Below are positions 33,537 to 43,626 of a stretch of DNA of 64,000 nucleotides, in pieces (position 1 is the stretch's first letter; each line of letters opens with the position of its first letter). A program made the translations under genes and the position numbers. Source of the stretch: Hydrogenoanaerobacterium saccharovorans (GTDB lineage Bacteria; Bacillota; Clostridia; Oscillospirales; Ruminococcaceae); contig NZ_RKRD01000002.1 in NCBI RefSeq assembly GCF_003814745.1, positions 372,001-436,000 on the forward strand. The letters run 5' to 3'. The notes under the pieces are model-generated. The model had not been told where the DNA came from and made no database searches. It saw only the letters and a list, made by a program, of their open reading frames with translations.

Positions 33537-36005
33537 GTGACAGTGCGTTTGATAGCCAAGGTTGCGGTTGATAAAGCCGCATTTCATTTTGACAAGCTGT
33601 ACGACTACCTTATTCCCGTAGAGTATGGTTCCGCCGCAAAAGTTGGCTGCCGTGTTCTAGTGCCGTTTGGTGCGGGTAACCGTAAACGCCAAGGTGTTAT
33701 ATTAGCGTTAGAACAGCTTAAAAGCGACGAACACACGCACAAAATCAAACCCATCCATCTTCTGCTTGATGAGGAAGTATACCTGACGCAAGAGTTGCTT
33801 GAACTCGTTTATTATCTGAAAGAAAACACTTTTTGTACCTATTATGATGCAGTAAAAACTTTGTTGCCTGCGGGGGTTGGGTACAATTTGGGGTTTGTAT
33901 ACCATGTAAACCCACACCCGCAAAGTGACATTTCTGTGCTTACACACGAGGAACAAGCTCTGGTGGACTATTTAAAAAGCAGAAAAGCCCCAATTTTAAA
34001 AGAAAAACTTTGTGAAGTATTCGGGCTTACCCCTGAAAACCCTTTGCTTAAAAAACTTACCGCCGAAGGTTGGCTGCTTTGCGAAGAAACTGCCAAACGT
34101 AAAATCGGCGATGAAACAGTAACCATGGTGCGCCTTTACGGTGATTGTACCGAGGGTGTGCCCGACAATATCAAGCTTACTGCAAAACAGCGTGCGGTGT
34201 TGGAATTGCTTTGCAATGTCGGTACCGCATCGGTAAAAGAAATCGGCTACTTTACAGGCACTACTTCGGCAGTTGTAAAAGCTTTGGAGAAAAAGGGCTA
34301 TGTGGAGTTGTTCGAAAACGAGGTGTTTCGCTCGCCTGTTACCGCAAGCAGCGTGCAGGCAGAGCAAACCGTTCTTACTGCGCATCAGCAGTTGGCTTAC
34401 GAGGGCATAAAAGCCCTTTACGATAAAAACCAGCCCGCTGTATCATTGCTGTATGGTGTAACGGGCAGCGGTAAAACAAGTGTTTTTGTGCGGCTGATAG
34501 AAAAGATGGTAGAACAGCACCGGCAGGTGATTGTGTTGGTGCCTGAAATATCCCTCACCCCGCAGGCAATCGAGGTGTTTACCTCGCGGTTTGGCAAAAG
34601 GGTGGCGATTTTGCATAGCGGGCTTTCTATGGGCGAGCGGTTGGATGAATGGAAGCGTATCCGAACAGGGCAGGTGGATATTGCTGTGGGCACACGTTCT
34701 GCGGTATTTGCACCGTTTGAAAATCTGGGTATGATTATCATAGATGAGGAGCAGGAAAGCACTTACAAAAGCGAGGCAAGCCCGCGTTACCATGCCCGTG
34801 AAGTAGCAAAAGTGCGTATTTTGCGCCACAATGCACATCTGCTGCTGTGTTCGGCTACGCCGAGTGTTGAGAGTTACTACCATGCCAAAACAGGGCGATA
34901 CCATCTGTTTACACTGAACGAGCGTTTCGGAGATGCCGTACTCCCGTCGGTTTCGGTTGTGGACATGGATGCGGAACAGCGCGAGGGCAATTTTATGAGC
35001 ATCAGCCATGTGCTGGGTGAGCAGATTGCAGAAAACCTGCGCAACAAGCAGCAGACCATCCTTTTGCTCAACCGCAGGGGCTACAACACGTTGGTGAAAT
35101 GCACAAGCTGCAATACGGCGGTATCCTGCCCGCATTGCAGTATCGGGCTTACTTACCACCATGCAAACGGGCGGCTGATGTGCCATTACTGCGGTTACTC
35201 GCGTGAGCTTACACAAAAATGCGAAGTATGCGGCAGCGAGTATGTAAAATATGCAGGAGCGGGCACGCAAAAGCTCGAAGAAGAGCTGAAAATGCTGTTC
35301 CCATCTGCAAGAATATTGCGGATGGACGCAGACACCACCATGGCGAAACACGCTTACGAGCAAAACTTTAAACAGTTTGCCGACGGCGAATACGACATTA
35401 TGGTGGGTACCCAAATGGTGGCAAAGGGTTTAAACTTCCCCAATGTAACGTTGGTTGGCGTACTTTCGGCAGACAGCACGCTGTTTGGCGACAATTTTAA
35501 AAGCGAAGAGCGCACCTTCAGCCTGCTTACGCAGGTAGTTGGGCGCAGCGGACGGGGCGAGCTGCATGGCAGAGCCTATATTCAAACGCACTTCCCCGAT
35601 AATGAAATTTTTGCAATGGCAGCGGAACAAGATTACCAGAGATTTTATGAAAATGAAATTGCTACCCGCAAAATTATGCTTTATCCGCCGTTTTGCCAGA
35701 TGTGTGCGGTTGGGTTCAGCGGTGAAAATGAGCGCGAAGTAATTGCTGCGGCACAATATTTTCAAAAATGCCTTACCGAAACAGCAAAGCAAAACTACCC
35801 CGATTTGCCGCTGCGAATATTGGGCGTTACCCCCAATATAGTGTTGCGCGTAAGCGGTAAATTCCGTTATAAAATTATCATTAAATGCAGCGGCAGCAAG
35901 CAGTTTCGCGCTATGATGGCGGCGGTACTGATTCAGTTTGCAAAACAGCGCAGTATAAAAGGCATATCGGTTTATGCGGATTTGTATTTTGACGGTACAA
36001 TTTAA
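33537..36005 (+). CDS. priA: Primosomal protein N' (PriA helicase)
   Basis: 822-residue DNA helicase that reloads the replisome at stalled forks. N-terminal 3'-DNA-binding domain, then a winged helix (NIKLTAKQRAVLELL...). The helicase core has Walker A GVTGSGKT (about 304-311) and DEEQ box IIDEEQEST (about 400). An eight-cysteine zinc domain lies at about 521-560 (CTSCNTAVSCPHC ... CHYC ... CEVC). Motifs V-VI follow (GTQMVAKGLNFPNVTLVG, QVVGRSGRG). GTG start at 33537 with TGGAGGA upstream. Confidence 0.97.
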   Translation: MTVRLIAKVAVDKAAFHFDKLYDYLIPVEYGSAAKVGCRVLVPFGAGNRKRQGVILALEQLKSDEHTHKIKPIHLLLDEEVYLTQELLELVYYLKENTFCTYYDAVKTLLPAGVGYNLGFVYHVNPHPQSDISVLTHEEQALVDYLKSRKAPILKEKLCEVFGLTPENPLLKKLTAEGWLLCEETAKRKIGDETVTMVRLYGDCTEGVPDNIKLTAKQRAVLELLCNVGTASVKEIGYFTGTTSAVVKALEKKGYVELFENEVFRSPVTASSVQAEQTVLTAHQQLAYEGIKALYDKNQPAVSLLYGVTGSGKTSVFVRLIEKMVEQHRQVIVLVPEISLTPQAIEVFTSRFGKRVAILHSGLSMGERLDEWKRIRTGQVDIAVGTRSAVFAPFENLGMIIIDEEQESTYKSEASPRYHAREVAKVRILRHNAHLLLCSATPSVESYYHAKTGRYHLFTLNERFGDAVLPSVSVVDMDAEQREGNFMSISHVLGEQIAENLRNKQQTILLLNRRGYNTLVKCTSCNTAVSCPHCSIGLTYHHANGRLMCHYCGYSRELTQKCEVCGSEYVKYAGAGTQKLEEELKMLFPSARILRMDADTTMAKHAYEQNFKQFADGEYDIMVGTQMVAKGLNFPNVTLVGVLSADSTLFGDNFKSEERTFSLLTQVVGRSGRGELHGRAYIQTHFPDNEIFAMAAEQDYQRFYENEIATRKIMLYPPFCQMCAVGFSGENEREVIAAAQYFQKCLTETAKQNYPDLPLRILGVTPNIVLRVSGKFRYKIIIKCSGSKQFRAMMAAVLIQFAKQRSIKGISVYADLYFDGTI

Positions 36006-36033
36006 CGATATTATGATAGTGGAGGAAAGCAAG

Positions 36034-36498
36034 ATGGCATTACGAACAATTGCAAAAGAGGGTGAAGACTGCCTGCGAAAGGTGGCAAAACCTGTAACAG
36101 TATTTGACAATAAGCTGAAAACTCTGCTGGATGATATGGCAGAGACGATGTACGAAGCAAATGGTGTGGGGCTTGCTGCTCCACAGGTATCGGTACTGCG
36201 CCGTGTGGTTGTCATTGATGTGGGGGAAGGTCTCATCGAACTCATCAACCCCGAAATTATATCGCAAGGCGGCTCAGTGGAGGACAGCGAAGGTTGCCTT
36301 TCGTTCCCTGGCCAATACGGTATTGTAGCGCGCCCAGAAAAAGTTGCAGTAAAGGCTTTTGACCGCAACGGCAAAGAGTTTATTATTGAGGGCGAAGATT
36401 TGCTCGCCCGTGCACTGTGCCATGAGACAGACCATCTCAACGGTGTTGTGTTTAAAGACCTTGTCATCCGCATGTGCACTGCTGATGAGTTGGAATAG
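36034..36498 (+). CDS. def: Peptide deformylase
   Basis: Removes the formyl group from new N-terminal methionines. 154 residues with all three motifs: GVGLAAPQ (44-51), EGCLSFP with metal ligand C88, and HETDH (H130, H134). ATG at 36034 follows GGAGG. It precedes fmt, the enzyme that adds the formyl group to Met-tRNA, as in most bacteria. Confidence 0.97.
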   Translation: MALRTIAKEGEDCLRKVAKPVTVFDNKLKTLLDDMAETMYEANGVGLAAPQVSVLRRVVVIDVGEGLIELINPEIISQGGSVEDSEGCLSFPGQYGIVARPEKVAVKAFDRNGKEFIIEGEDLLARALCHETDHLNGVVFKDLVIRMCTADELE

Positions 36499-36550
36499 CA
36501 TGCACATTTCTTAAAAGGTAACACAGCAACCAAAAAGGAGCGATATTGTT

Positions 36551-37477
36551 TTGAAAATTGTTTTTATGGGCACACCTGATTTTGCAGTGCCTTGTTTGCA
36601 AAGGCTGATTGATATGGGGCAGGACATTGCAGGGGTTTTTACTCAGCCCGATAAGCCAAAAGGGCGCGGCTACCAAATGATGCCACCGCCTGTGAAAGAG
36701 CTTGCTTTAAAACACAATCTGCCGGTGTTTCAGCCTGCAAAAATGCGTGACGGTGAGGCACTTGGTATTATTAAAGAGCTCGCGCCCGATTTAATTGTTG
36801 TAGTTGCTTACGGCAAAATTTTGCCCAAAGATATTTTGGATGCACCCAAACTAGGATGCATTAATGTTCATGGCAGCCTGCTGCCCAAATACCGCGGTGC
36901 GGGCCCCATTCAGTGGAGCATCATCAACGGCGAAGAAGTAACCGGCGTTACCACAATGTTTATGGCAGAGGGGTTAGACACCGGTGACATGATACTCAAG
37001 ATGGAAACACCCATAGGCGAGGAAGAAACAGCAGGCGAGCTGTTCGATCGGCTTTGCATTATCGGCGCGGATTGCCTCGAACAAACCATCAAATTGTTCG
37101 AAAGCGGCAAGCCTGTTCCGCGCGAAGTGCAGGACGATGCAAAATCCAGCTATGCCCCTATGTTGGACAAAGAACTATCAAAGCTTGATTTTACAAAGAG
37201 CGCACGTGAATTGCACAATCTCATCCGCGGTGTTTCGCCTTGGCCGGTTGCACACACCGTTTTTCGCGGCAAGCTGCTAAAGGTGCACAAGGCGCGGATT
37301 GCGTACGATTTTACAGGCAAGGTAGGAACTATCTTGGATGAAAAACGCATGATTGTAGGCTGCGGTGATGGTGCAATCGAGCTTTTGGAGGTGCAGGCAG
37401 AGGGCGCAAAACGTTTGCCTGCAAGCGATTTTATGAACGGTAAACGCATACAAATGGGCGAACAATTGGGCGTGTAG
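36551..37477 (+). CDS. fmt: Methionyl-tRNA formyltransferase
   Basis: Formylates Met-tRNA(fMet) using 10-formyl-tetrahydrofolate. 308 residues: MKIVFMGTPDFAV start, catalytic HGSLLPKYRGAGPIQW with Asn-His-Asp type residues (INVHGS and DTGDM), and a C-terminal OB-like tRNA-binding domain (RGVSPWPVAHT). TTG start at 36551 with AAGGAG 10 nt upstream; no ATG fits better. Confidence 0.97.
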   Translation: MKIVFMGTPDFAVPCLQRLIDMGQDIAGVFTQPDKPKGRGYQMMPPPVKELALKHNLPVFQPAKMRDGEALGIIKELAPDLIVVVAYGKILPKDILDAPKLGCINVHGSLLPKYRGAGPIQWSIINGEEVTGVTTMFMAEGLDTGDMILKMETPIGEEETAGELFDRLCIIGADCLEQTIKLFESGKPVPREVQDDAKSSYAPMLDKELSKLDFTKSARELHNLIRGVSPWPVAHTVFRGKLLKVHKARIAYDFTGKVGTILDEKRMIVGCGDGAIELLEVQAEGAKRLPASDFMNGKRIQMGEQLGV

Positions 37478-37599
37478 AATATATGGTTAAGGTGCTGATT
37501 TAGATGTCAGAAAAAGTTTATCACGCCGTCATATCCAGTCTATAAAAATTTGTTAGCTTATTTAAGAGTATAGTGCATGATAGAAAGGGGTTGCTCCTT

Positions 37600-38298
37600 A
37601 TGTTTGGTTGGTACTACGATTATTACTATATCATTTTGGTCATCCCTGCAATGATTTTAGCGATGTGGGCACAGATGAAGGTAAGCAGTACGTTCAACCG
37701 CTACTCTCGTGTGCTTAATATGAGAGGATATACGGGTGCACAAGCAGCACGTGAAATTCTGGACCGCAACGGCTTGTACCATGTACAGGTTCGGCAAGTG
37801 CAGGGCAAGCTTACCGACCATTTTGACCCTCGCACCAATGTGGTGAGCTTGAGCGAATCGGTATACGGCAGCACCTCGGTTGCCGCAATAGGTGTTGCGG
37901 CACATGAGGTAGGCCATGCGGTACAGCATGCAAAGGGCTATGCCCCCATTAAATTACGCGCCGCTATTATCCCTATTACCAATATCGGCTCAACATTGGC
38001 AATTCCGTTGGTGTTCCTTGGTATCTTTATGCAGGTGGACATGCTCATCAACTTTGGTATACTGCTGTTTGCAACCGTTGCGGTATTTCAATTGGTGACG
38101 CTGCCGGTAGAGTACAATGCAAGTAATCGTGCGCTTGAAACGCTTGAAAGTACAAATATGCTTGGTACCGAGGAACTAAAAGGTGCAAAGCGTGTGCTTA
38201 GTGCCGCTGCACTTACCTATGTTGCCGCGTTGATTGTGGCTGTGGCAAACCTGCTGCGATTGATTCTGCTTACAGGTGACCGCAGAAGAGATGATTAA
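37600..38298 (+). CDS. Neutral zinc metallopeptidase, YugP type
   Basis: 232-residue membrane peptidase. An N-terminal helix (about 8-26) is followed by a cytosolic-type domain with the zinc motif HEVGH (102-106). Two central membrane helices (about 122-165), and a later glutamate in LPVEYNASNRALE (third-ligand region), precede a C-terminal helix. ATG at 37600 has AAAGGGG 9 nt upstream. It is placed between fmt and rsmB in many Clostridia. The substrate is unknown. Confidence 0.93.
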   Translation: MFGWYYDYYYIILVIPAMILAMWAQMKVSSTFNRYSRVLNMRGYTGAQAAREILDRNGLYHVQVRQVQGKLTDHFDPRTNVVSLSESVYGSTSVAAIGVAAHEVGHAVQHAKGYAPIKLRAAIIPITNIGSTLAIPLVFLGIFMQVDMLINFGILLFATVAVFQLVTLPVEYNASNRALETLESTNMLGTEELKGAKRVLSAAALTYVAALIVAVANLLRLILLTGDRRRDD

Positions 38299-38338
38299 CA
38301 CAAATAATACAATAATTTAAAAATAAAGGGACGACTAC

Positions 38339-39694
38339 ATGAAAAGTGCGAGACAAGTCGCCGTACAGGCGTTGGTAAAAGTGAATCAGGACGGCGGCTA
38401 CTCCAATTTGGTTATCGACAGCGAACTGAGTAAAAGCGAGTTGGACCCGCGTGACAAGGCGTTTTGCACAACACTGTTTTATGGTGTGCTTGAACGCCGA
38501 ATAACCCTAGACGCTGTTCTGCAAAAATACTGCAAGCAGCCGTTAAAAAAACTGATGCCGCAGGTGCGCGAACTGCTGCATATTGCAGTTTATCAAATTT
38601 TATATATGAGCAGTGTCCCCACCTCCGCTGCGGTAAACGAAAGTGTAGAGCTTTCGCGCAAGATGAAATGCGGGCATGCAAGCGGTTTTATCAACGGCGT
38701 ATTGCGTAGCTTTTTACGTGATGGCGGCAGCCTGGATGGCATTTTACCCAATAAAGCTGCAAAGCCTGTGCCTTATTTAAGCCTGTTTTATTCGGTGCCC
38801 GAGTGGCTTGCAGAACATTGGATAAAAGACTACGGTGCCCAAACGGCAGAAAGCATTCTTGCCGCGGCGGCAGACCGCCCCCCGCTTTATCTGCGTGTGA
38901 ACTGCCTGAAAAACAACCCCCAAGATTTAGCAGAAGCACTGCGCAAAAAGGGCATGGAGGTAACCATTCGCGAAGAGATCGGCAACTGCCTTGAGGTGGA
39001 AAAAACCGGCGAAATCGACTACCCTGTGCTTTATAAACGCGGGCATTTCACCGTACAAGATATCTCTTCGCAGTTATGTGTGCAGGCAGCCGATGCAAAA
39101 CCCGGCATGCGCTGTTTGGACGTGTGCGCTGCCCCCGGCGGAAAAAGCTTTACTCTGGCACAGATGATGGAAGACAAAGGCGAACTGCTGTCGCTCGATT
39201 TGCACGAGTTTAAAACCAAGCTGATTAAAGACGGCGCAAAGCGGCTTGGGCTACACTGTATTCAAACAGCGGCAGGGGATGCGCAAATTTTTGATGAAAC
39301 CCGCGGTGAATTTGACCGAGTGCTGTGCGATGTCCCCTGCTCGGGGCTTGGCATTATTCGCCGTAAACCGGAAATCCGTTATAAAAACCCCGATGATTTA
39401 AAGGGCTTGCCCCAAATTCAGTATAAAATATTGGAAACTTCATCAAAATACGTTAAGGAGGGCGGCAAGCTGGTTTATTCCACTTGTACCCTCAGCCGAG
39501 CGGAAAATGACGAGGTGGTACAACGCTTTTTGGCAGAGCATCCCGAATTTTGCCCCGAACCGTTGCCCAATCCTATCCAAAAACTCACAGGTGCAAACGG
39601 TGATTACAAGGTTACCCTGCTGCCCGAGATGCTTAATTCCGACGGCTTTTTCATTGCAACACTGAAACGAGTTAGAAATGGGGAGTGCCTATGA
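38339..39694 (+). CDS. rsmB: 16S rRNA m5C967 methyltransferase RsmB
   Basis: Methylates cytosine 967 of 16S rRNA with SAM. 451 residues: an N-terminal NusB-like RNA-binding domain (about 1-140), then a Rossmann methyltransferase. Motif I is VCAAPGGKSF; the catalytic pair of cysteines lies in DVPCSGLG and STCTL. ATG at 38339 follows AAAGGGA. Its stop overlaps the rlmN start (ATGA). Confidence 0.96.
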   Translation: MKSARQVAVQALVKVNQDGGYSNLVIDSELSKSELDPRDKAFCTTLFYGVLERRITLDAVLQKYCKQPLKKLMPQVRELLHIAVYQILYMSSVPTSAAVNESVELSRKMKCGHASGFINGVLRSFLRDGGSLDGILPNKAAKPVPYLSLFYSVPEWLAEHWIKDYGAQTAESILAAAADRPPLYLRVNCLKNNPQDLAEALRKKGMEVTIREEIGNCLEVEKTGEIDYPVLYKRGHFTVQDISSQLCVQAADAKPGMRCLDVCAAPGGKSFTLAQMMEDKGELLSLDLHEFKTKLIKDGAKRLGLHCIQTAAGDAQIFDETRGEFDRVLCDVPCSGLGIIRRKPEIRYKNPDDLKGLPQIQYKILETSSKYVKEGGKLVYSTCTLSRAENDEVVQRFLAEHPEFCPEPLPNPIQKLTGANGDYKVTLLPEMLNSDGFFIATLKRVRNGECL

Positions 39695-40761
39695 GCGGTT
39701 TGCTCGATATAAAATCGATGACGCTGCCCAAACTGGAGGATTATGTGCAGGAGTTGGGGGAACCCAAGTTCCGTGCAAAACAAATCTATATTTGGCTGCA
39801 CCAAAAACAGGCGGACAGTTTTGCACAGATGAGCAACCTGTCTGTTTCGCTGCGCGAGCGTTTGGAGCAGCAGTGCTATATCAACACCCTTACTGTTCGG
39901 CGCAAGCTGGTATCCAAACTGGACGGCACGCAAAAATTTTTATTTGGGCTGCGCGACGGTGAGGCAGTAGAGAGCGTATTGATGAAGTACAAGCATGGCA
40001 ACAGCCTATGTATCTCTACACAGGTGGGGTGCCGTATGGGATGCAGCTTTTGTGCATCGACCATATTGGGTTTATGCCGCAACCTTACCCCTGCCGAAAT
40101 GTTGGACGAAGTATATATGGCACAAAAAGTAAGCGGAGAGCGTGTTTCATCCATAGTTTTGATGGGGATTGGCGAGCCGCTTGACAACTTTGACAACGTG
40201 ATGGATTTTCTCGAAATTTTATCTTCACCTGAGGGGATTAACCTCAGTATGCGACATGTGTCACTTTCCACCTGCGGGCTTATCCCCAGAATATACGATT
40301 TAATGAAGAAAAAAACACAGGTAACGCTATCTATTTCACTGCATGCCCCAAACGATGAGCTGCGTGATAAGCTGATGCCTGTGAACCATAAATATAAAAT
40401 AGATGAGCTGATGAAGGCGTGCCGAGACTATTTTGATTACACGGGGCGCCGCGTGTCGTACGAGTATTCGCTGATAAACGGCGTCAACGACACAGAAGAG
40501 TGTGCTCATCAGCTTGGAAAATTGCTGAAAGGGCAGATTGCGCATGTCAATCTCATTCCTATCAATGAGGTAAAAGAGCGAGATTTTATAAAAAGCTCGC
40601 GTATGCGAATACAAAAGTTCCTTTCGGTTATGGAACAATATAAAATCAATGCAACAGTAAGACGCGAATTAGGCGCGGATATTAATGCGGCATGTGGCCA
40701 GCTTCGCAGAGAAGAAAAGGGGGCGGAGGAAAGTGCTGAAGGCTTACGGCAAAACAGATAG
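39691..40761 (+). CDS. rlmN: Dual-specificity 23S rRNA/tRNA m2A methyltransferase RlmN
   Basis: Radical-SAM enzyme that methylates C2 of A2503 in 23S rRNA and A37 in some tRNAs. 356 residues. [4Fe-4S] motif CRMGCSFC (C114, C118, C121). A later SLHAPNDELRDKLMPVN and the C-terminal cysteine (INAACGQLR) complete the two-cysteine mechanism. ATG at 39691 overlaps rsmB by 4 bp. Its last 29 bp overlap prpC. Confidence 0.96.
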   Translation: MSGLLDIKSMTLPKLEDYVQELGEPKFRAKQIYIWLHQKQADSFAQMSNLSVSLRERLEQQCYINTLTVRRKLVSKLDGTQKFLFGLRDGEAVESVLMKYKHGNSLCISTQVGCRMGCSFCASTILGLCRNLTPAEMLDEVYMAQKVSGERVSSIVLMGIGEPLDNFDNVMDFLEILSSPEGINLSMRHVSLSTCGLIPRIYDLMKKKTQVTLSISLHAPNDELRDKLMPVNHKYKIDELMKACRDYFDYTGRRVSYEYSLINGVNDTEECAHQLGKLLKGQIAHVNLIPINEVKERDFIKSSRMRIQKFLSVMEQYKINATVRRELGADINAACGQLRREEKGAEESAEGLRQNR

Positions 40762-41467
40762 GGGCAAAGTCCGTGTAAACAATCAGGATAGCTTTGCTAT
40801 TAAGAGCCTTTCCGATACAGCGCTGTTGATTGTGGTATGTGATGGTATGGGCGGCGAAAAAGGCGGCAACATTGCCAGCCGCAACGCGGTTAATATTATC
40901 ACACAGCACATTAGCTCCAACTACCGCGAAGACTACGATCAGAACAGCATCCGCAATATGATGCTGTCTGCCGTTTCGGTGGCGAACGCATTGGTTTTTG
41001 AAATGGCAAAAAAAGATGAAACCCTTGCGGGAATGGGTACTACGTTGGTTGCCTGCGTTGTAAGAAATAACCTTGCGCACATTGTTCATGCAGGCGACAG
41101 CCGCGCGTATCTTGTAAAGGGCAGCGAAATTTACCGTATGACGCGCGACCATTCGGTGGTGCAAATGCTGATTGAAAACGGCGAGCTTACCGAGGCAGAA
41201 GCTGCAGTACACCCCAAAAAACACTACATTACCCGTGCATTGGGTGTGGACAGTACACTGGATGCCGAATACAACGAAATTGTTTTTACCGAAGGGCAGA
41301 TATTGCTGATTTGTACTGACGGACTGACAAACCATGTGGAGGAAGGAACCCTGCTGCAAACCCTGTTGCAAACTGCCGCCGATGAAGTACCGCAGCGGCT
41401 TATCGACCTTGCAAATGCACACGGCGGGGCAGATAATATTACGGCAGTGGTTTTGTGCAACCGATAA
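40733..41467 (+). CDS. prpC: PP2C-type serine/threonine phosphatase
   Basis: Reverses phosphorylation by the PASTA kinase encoded next. 244 residues of PP2C fold with metal-binding NNQDSF, CDGMGGEKGG, HAGDSRAYL, TRDHS and the final GGADNITAVVL. GTG at 40733 follows GGCGGAGGA inside the rlmN end; coupled translation is likely. Paired with prkC as in almost all Firmicutes. Confidence 0.96.
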   Translation: MLKAYGKTDRGKVRVNNQDSFAIKSLSDTALLIVVCDGMGGEKGGNIASRNAVNIITQHISSNYREDYDQNSIRNMMLSAVSVANALVFEMAKKDETLAGMGTTLVACVVRNNLAHIVHAGDSRAYLVKGSEIYRMTRDHSVVQMLIENGELTEAEAAVHPKKHYITRALGVDSTLDAEYNEIVFTEGQILLICTDGLTNHVEEGTLLQTLLQTAADEVPQRLIDLANAHGGADNITAVVLCNR

Positions 41468-41500
41468 CCGACACATCACAAATTCAGGAGGCAAGCGTGC

Positions 41501-43543
41501 ATGGATAGATACATCGGCAAAAGGCTGGACGGCCGCTACGAAATTATGGAGCTGATTGGCGTTGGCGGAATGGCAAATGTCTATAAAGCCCATGATTTGG
41601 CGGAAGACAGAATTGTCGCGGTAAAAATTCTTCGAGACGAGTTTATGAGCAATGAAGAATTTTTGCGGCGCTTTAAAAATGAATCCAAGGCGATCGCTAT
41701 TTTAAATCACCCCAATATCGTTAAGGTATATGATGTCATTTTTAATCCGCAAATGCAGAGCATTGTAATGGAATATATCGACGGAATTTCGCTCAAAGAG
41801 TACATCGACCAGCAAGGTGTGCTGAAGTGGAAAGAAGCGGTATACTTTACCGTGCAAATATTGCGTGGTTTACAGCATGCGCATGACCGCGGTATTGTTC
41901 ACCGCGACATTAAACCCCAAAATATAATGCTGCTTTACGACGGAACCATCAAAATTACCGATTTTGGGATTGCTCGCTTTGCACGTTCCGAAACGAAAAC
42001 CATCACCGACCGTGCTATCGGCTCGGTGCATTACATCAGCCCCGAGCAGGCGCGCGGCGATGTTACCGATGAGAAAGCCGACATTTACTCGGTGGGTGTG
42101 ATGTTGTTTGAGATGCTGACAGGCAAGCTGCCGTTCGAAGCAGACAGCCCTGTTTCGGTGGCAATCAAACAGATTCAATCCATCCCCAAACGTCCGCGCG
42201 AGCTCAACCCAGAAATTCCCGAAGGGCTTGAAATGATTACCATACGTGCAATGCAGAAAGACGTTGTTAAGCGTTATCATTCTGCTGCTGAAATGCTTCG
42301 GGATATCGAAGAGTTTAAACGCAACCCCAGTATCAGCTTTGAATATAAATATCTCTCTGAGCCTGCGCCAAAAGAGATTTCTCAAAGCATCAGCCGTGCC
42401 ATGGCGGCATCGCCCGCAACACATAAACGCAGGCCCATCCCTTCAAGAAAAGGGATGCCCAAACAGCGTATGCGCAAAGAAGATAATAGAGAGGAGGAGC
42501 AGGAAGTGGTACAAAAAACACCCGTATTACCTATTTTGGCAGGTGTAGCAGGTGCATTCCTGCTGGTTTCTTCACTGTTTATATTTTGGATGTTTTATAC
42601 GAACAATCCGTTTGAATCGGTTGAGCAAATAAAGCTGCCTGATTTTGTGGAGCAGAAGTACTCTACCGTAACGCAAAAGTATGGCAAAGAATTTAAAATT
42701 GAGCGCGAAGATATACCCAATAATCAGTACGAGCGCGGAATTATCATCGACCAAATTCCTAAGTCTGGGCGCAGAGTGCGCAAAGGCAGTACTATTACGT
42801 TAAAGGTAAGCAGCGGTGCACAAACTGTAGTGATGGAAGATTACGCGGGCATGCCTGTAAACGAAGTGTTGTCAAGGCTAAAAAGCTTTGGGCTAAAAGC
42901 AACCGAGTCTAACATCAACCACCCGGTGATTGCTAAAGGGCAGGTAATTAAAACCGACCCGCCCAAGGGGAGCGAAATCACAACCGATACGCCCGTAACC
43001 GTATATGTGAGCATGGGTGCAGAGAAAAAGATGGTGGCGGTACCCGACCTGATAGGAATGGATAAAGAGGAAGCAAAAGCAGCACTTGCCATGAACCTGC
43101 TGAAAGTAGGCTCGGTTACACCAGTAACATACAGCCAGCTAGACCCCGAAAAATTTGAAGTGGAGCCCGAAATTGGCACGGTTGTAACACAAAGCCCCGA
43201 ACCGATGGGCGAAGGGGACAGCGAACGTATGGTGGCAGAGGGCACTGCAGTGAACATCGGCGTTTACGAAGGTGACACTAATGTTATTCGTATGAATGTA
43301 AAAATTCAATTACCTAAACTGGATAAAGCGGTTAAGCTTACCGCTGAGATGAACGGTAAAATTGTGAAAGAAGCTTCACTTAATCCGAAAAAAGAAAAGA
43401 TTTGGACAGTTACTTTCGAGAGCGAATACACAAGCGAAAGTGCCGTTATTTATATCGGCAGTGAGGTATATCAAGAGTTGGAACTTGATTTCAGCCATGG
43501 TACCCACTCCGTTATTACTGATAATTCTGATATGTTTGAATAA
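41501..43543 (+). CDS. prkC: PASTA-domain serine/threonine protein kinase
   Basis: Membrane kinase that senses muropeptides or lipid II and controls growth, cell-wall synthesis and spore germination. 680 residues: kinase domain about 1-275 (GVGGMANVYKA, K42, HRDIKPQN, DFGIAR), basic linker, one membrane helix (about 343-366), then three PASTA repeats outside (about 370-600) and a strand-rich C-terminal extension of ~75 residues. ATG at 41501 follows CAGGAGG. Operon with prpC and rsgA. Confidence 0.96.
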   Translation: MDRYIGKRLDGRYEIMELIGVGGMANVYKAHDLAEDRIVAVKILRDEFMSNEEFLRRFKNESKAIAILNHPNIVKVYDVIFNPQMQSIVMEYIDGISLKEYIDQQGVLKWKEAVYFTVQILRGLQHAHDRGIVHRDIKPQNIMLLYDGTIKITDFGIARFARSETKTITDRAIGSVHYISPEQARGDVTDEKADIYSVGVMLFEMLTGKLPFEADSPVSVAIKQIQSIPKRPRELNPEIPEGLEMITIRAMQKDVVKRYHSAAEMLRDIEEFKRNPSISFEYKYLSEPAPKEISQSISRAMAASPATHKRRPIPSRKGMPKQRMRKEDNREEEQEVVQKTPVLPILAGVAGAFLLVSSLFIFWMFYTNNPFESVEQIKLPDFVEQKYSTVTQKYGKEFKIEREDIPNNQYERGIIIDQIPKSGRRVRKGSTITLKVSSGAQTVVMEDYAGMPVNEVLSRLKSFGLKATESNINHPVIAKGQVIKTDPPKGSEITTDTPVTVYVSMGAEKKMVAVPDLIGMDKEEAKAALAMNLLKVGSVTPVTYSQLDPEKFEVEPEIGTVVTQSPEPMGEGDSERMVAEGTAVNIGVYEGDTNVIRMNVKIQLPKLDKAVKLTAEMNGKIVKEASLNPKKEKIWTVTFESEYTSESAVIYIGSEVYQELELDFSHGTHSVITDNSDMFE

Positions 43544-43626
43544 AAATTAAACTTGCAGACGGAGTGAATAAAGGCATATTGCTTTGCAGTACGGGTCCAC
43601 CTACTTTAACAGTTGGGAGATGCAGA

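Noticed and set aside
34443..35414. 323-codon open frame opposite priA
   Set aside because: Lies fully inside priA on the other strand, composition is a mirror of the priA codons, no binding site or family resemblance.
35430..36533. 367-codon open frame opposite priA and def
   Set aside because: Antisense to two well-supported genes; Ser/Arg-rich translation typical of a shadow frame.
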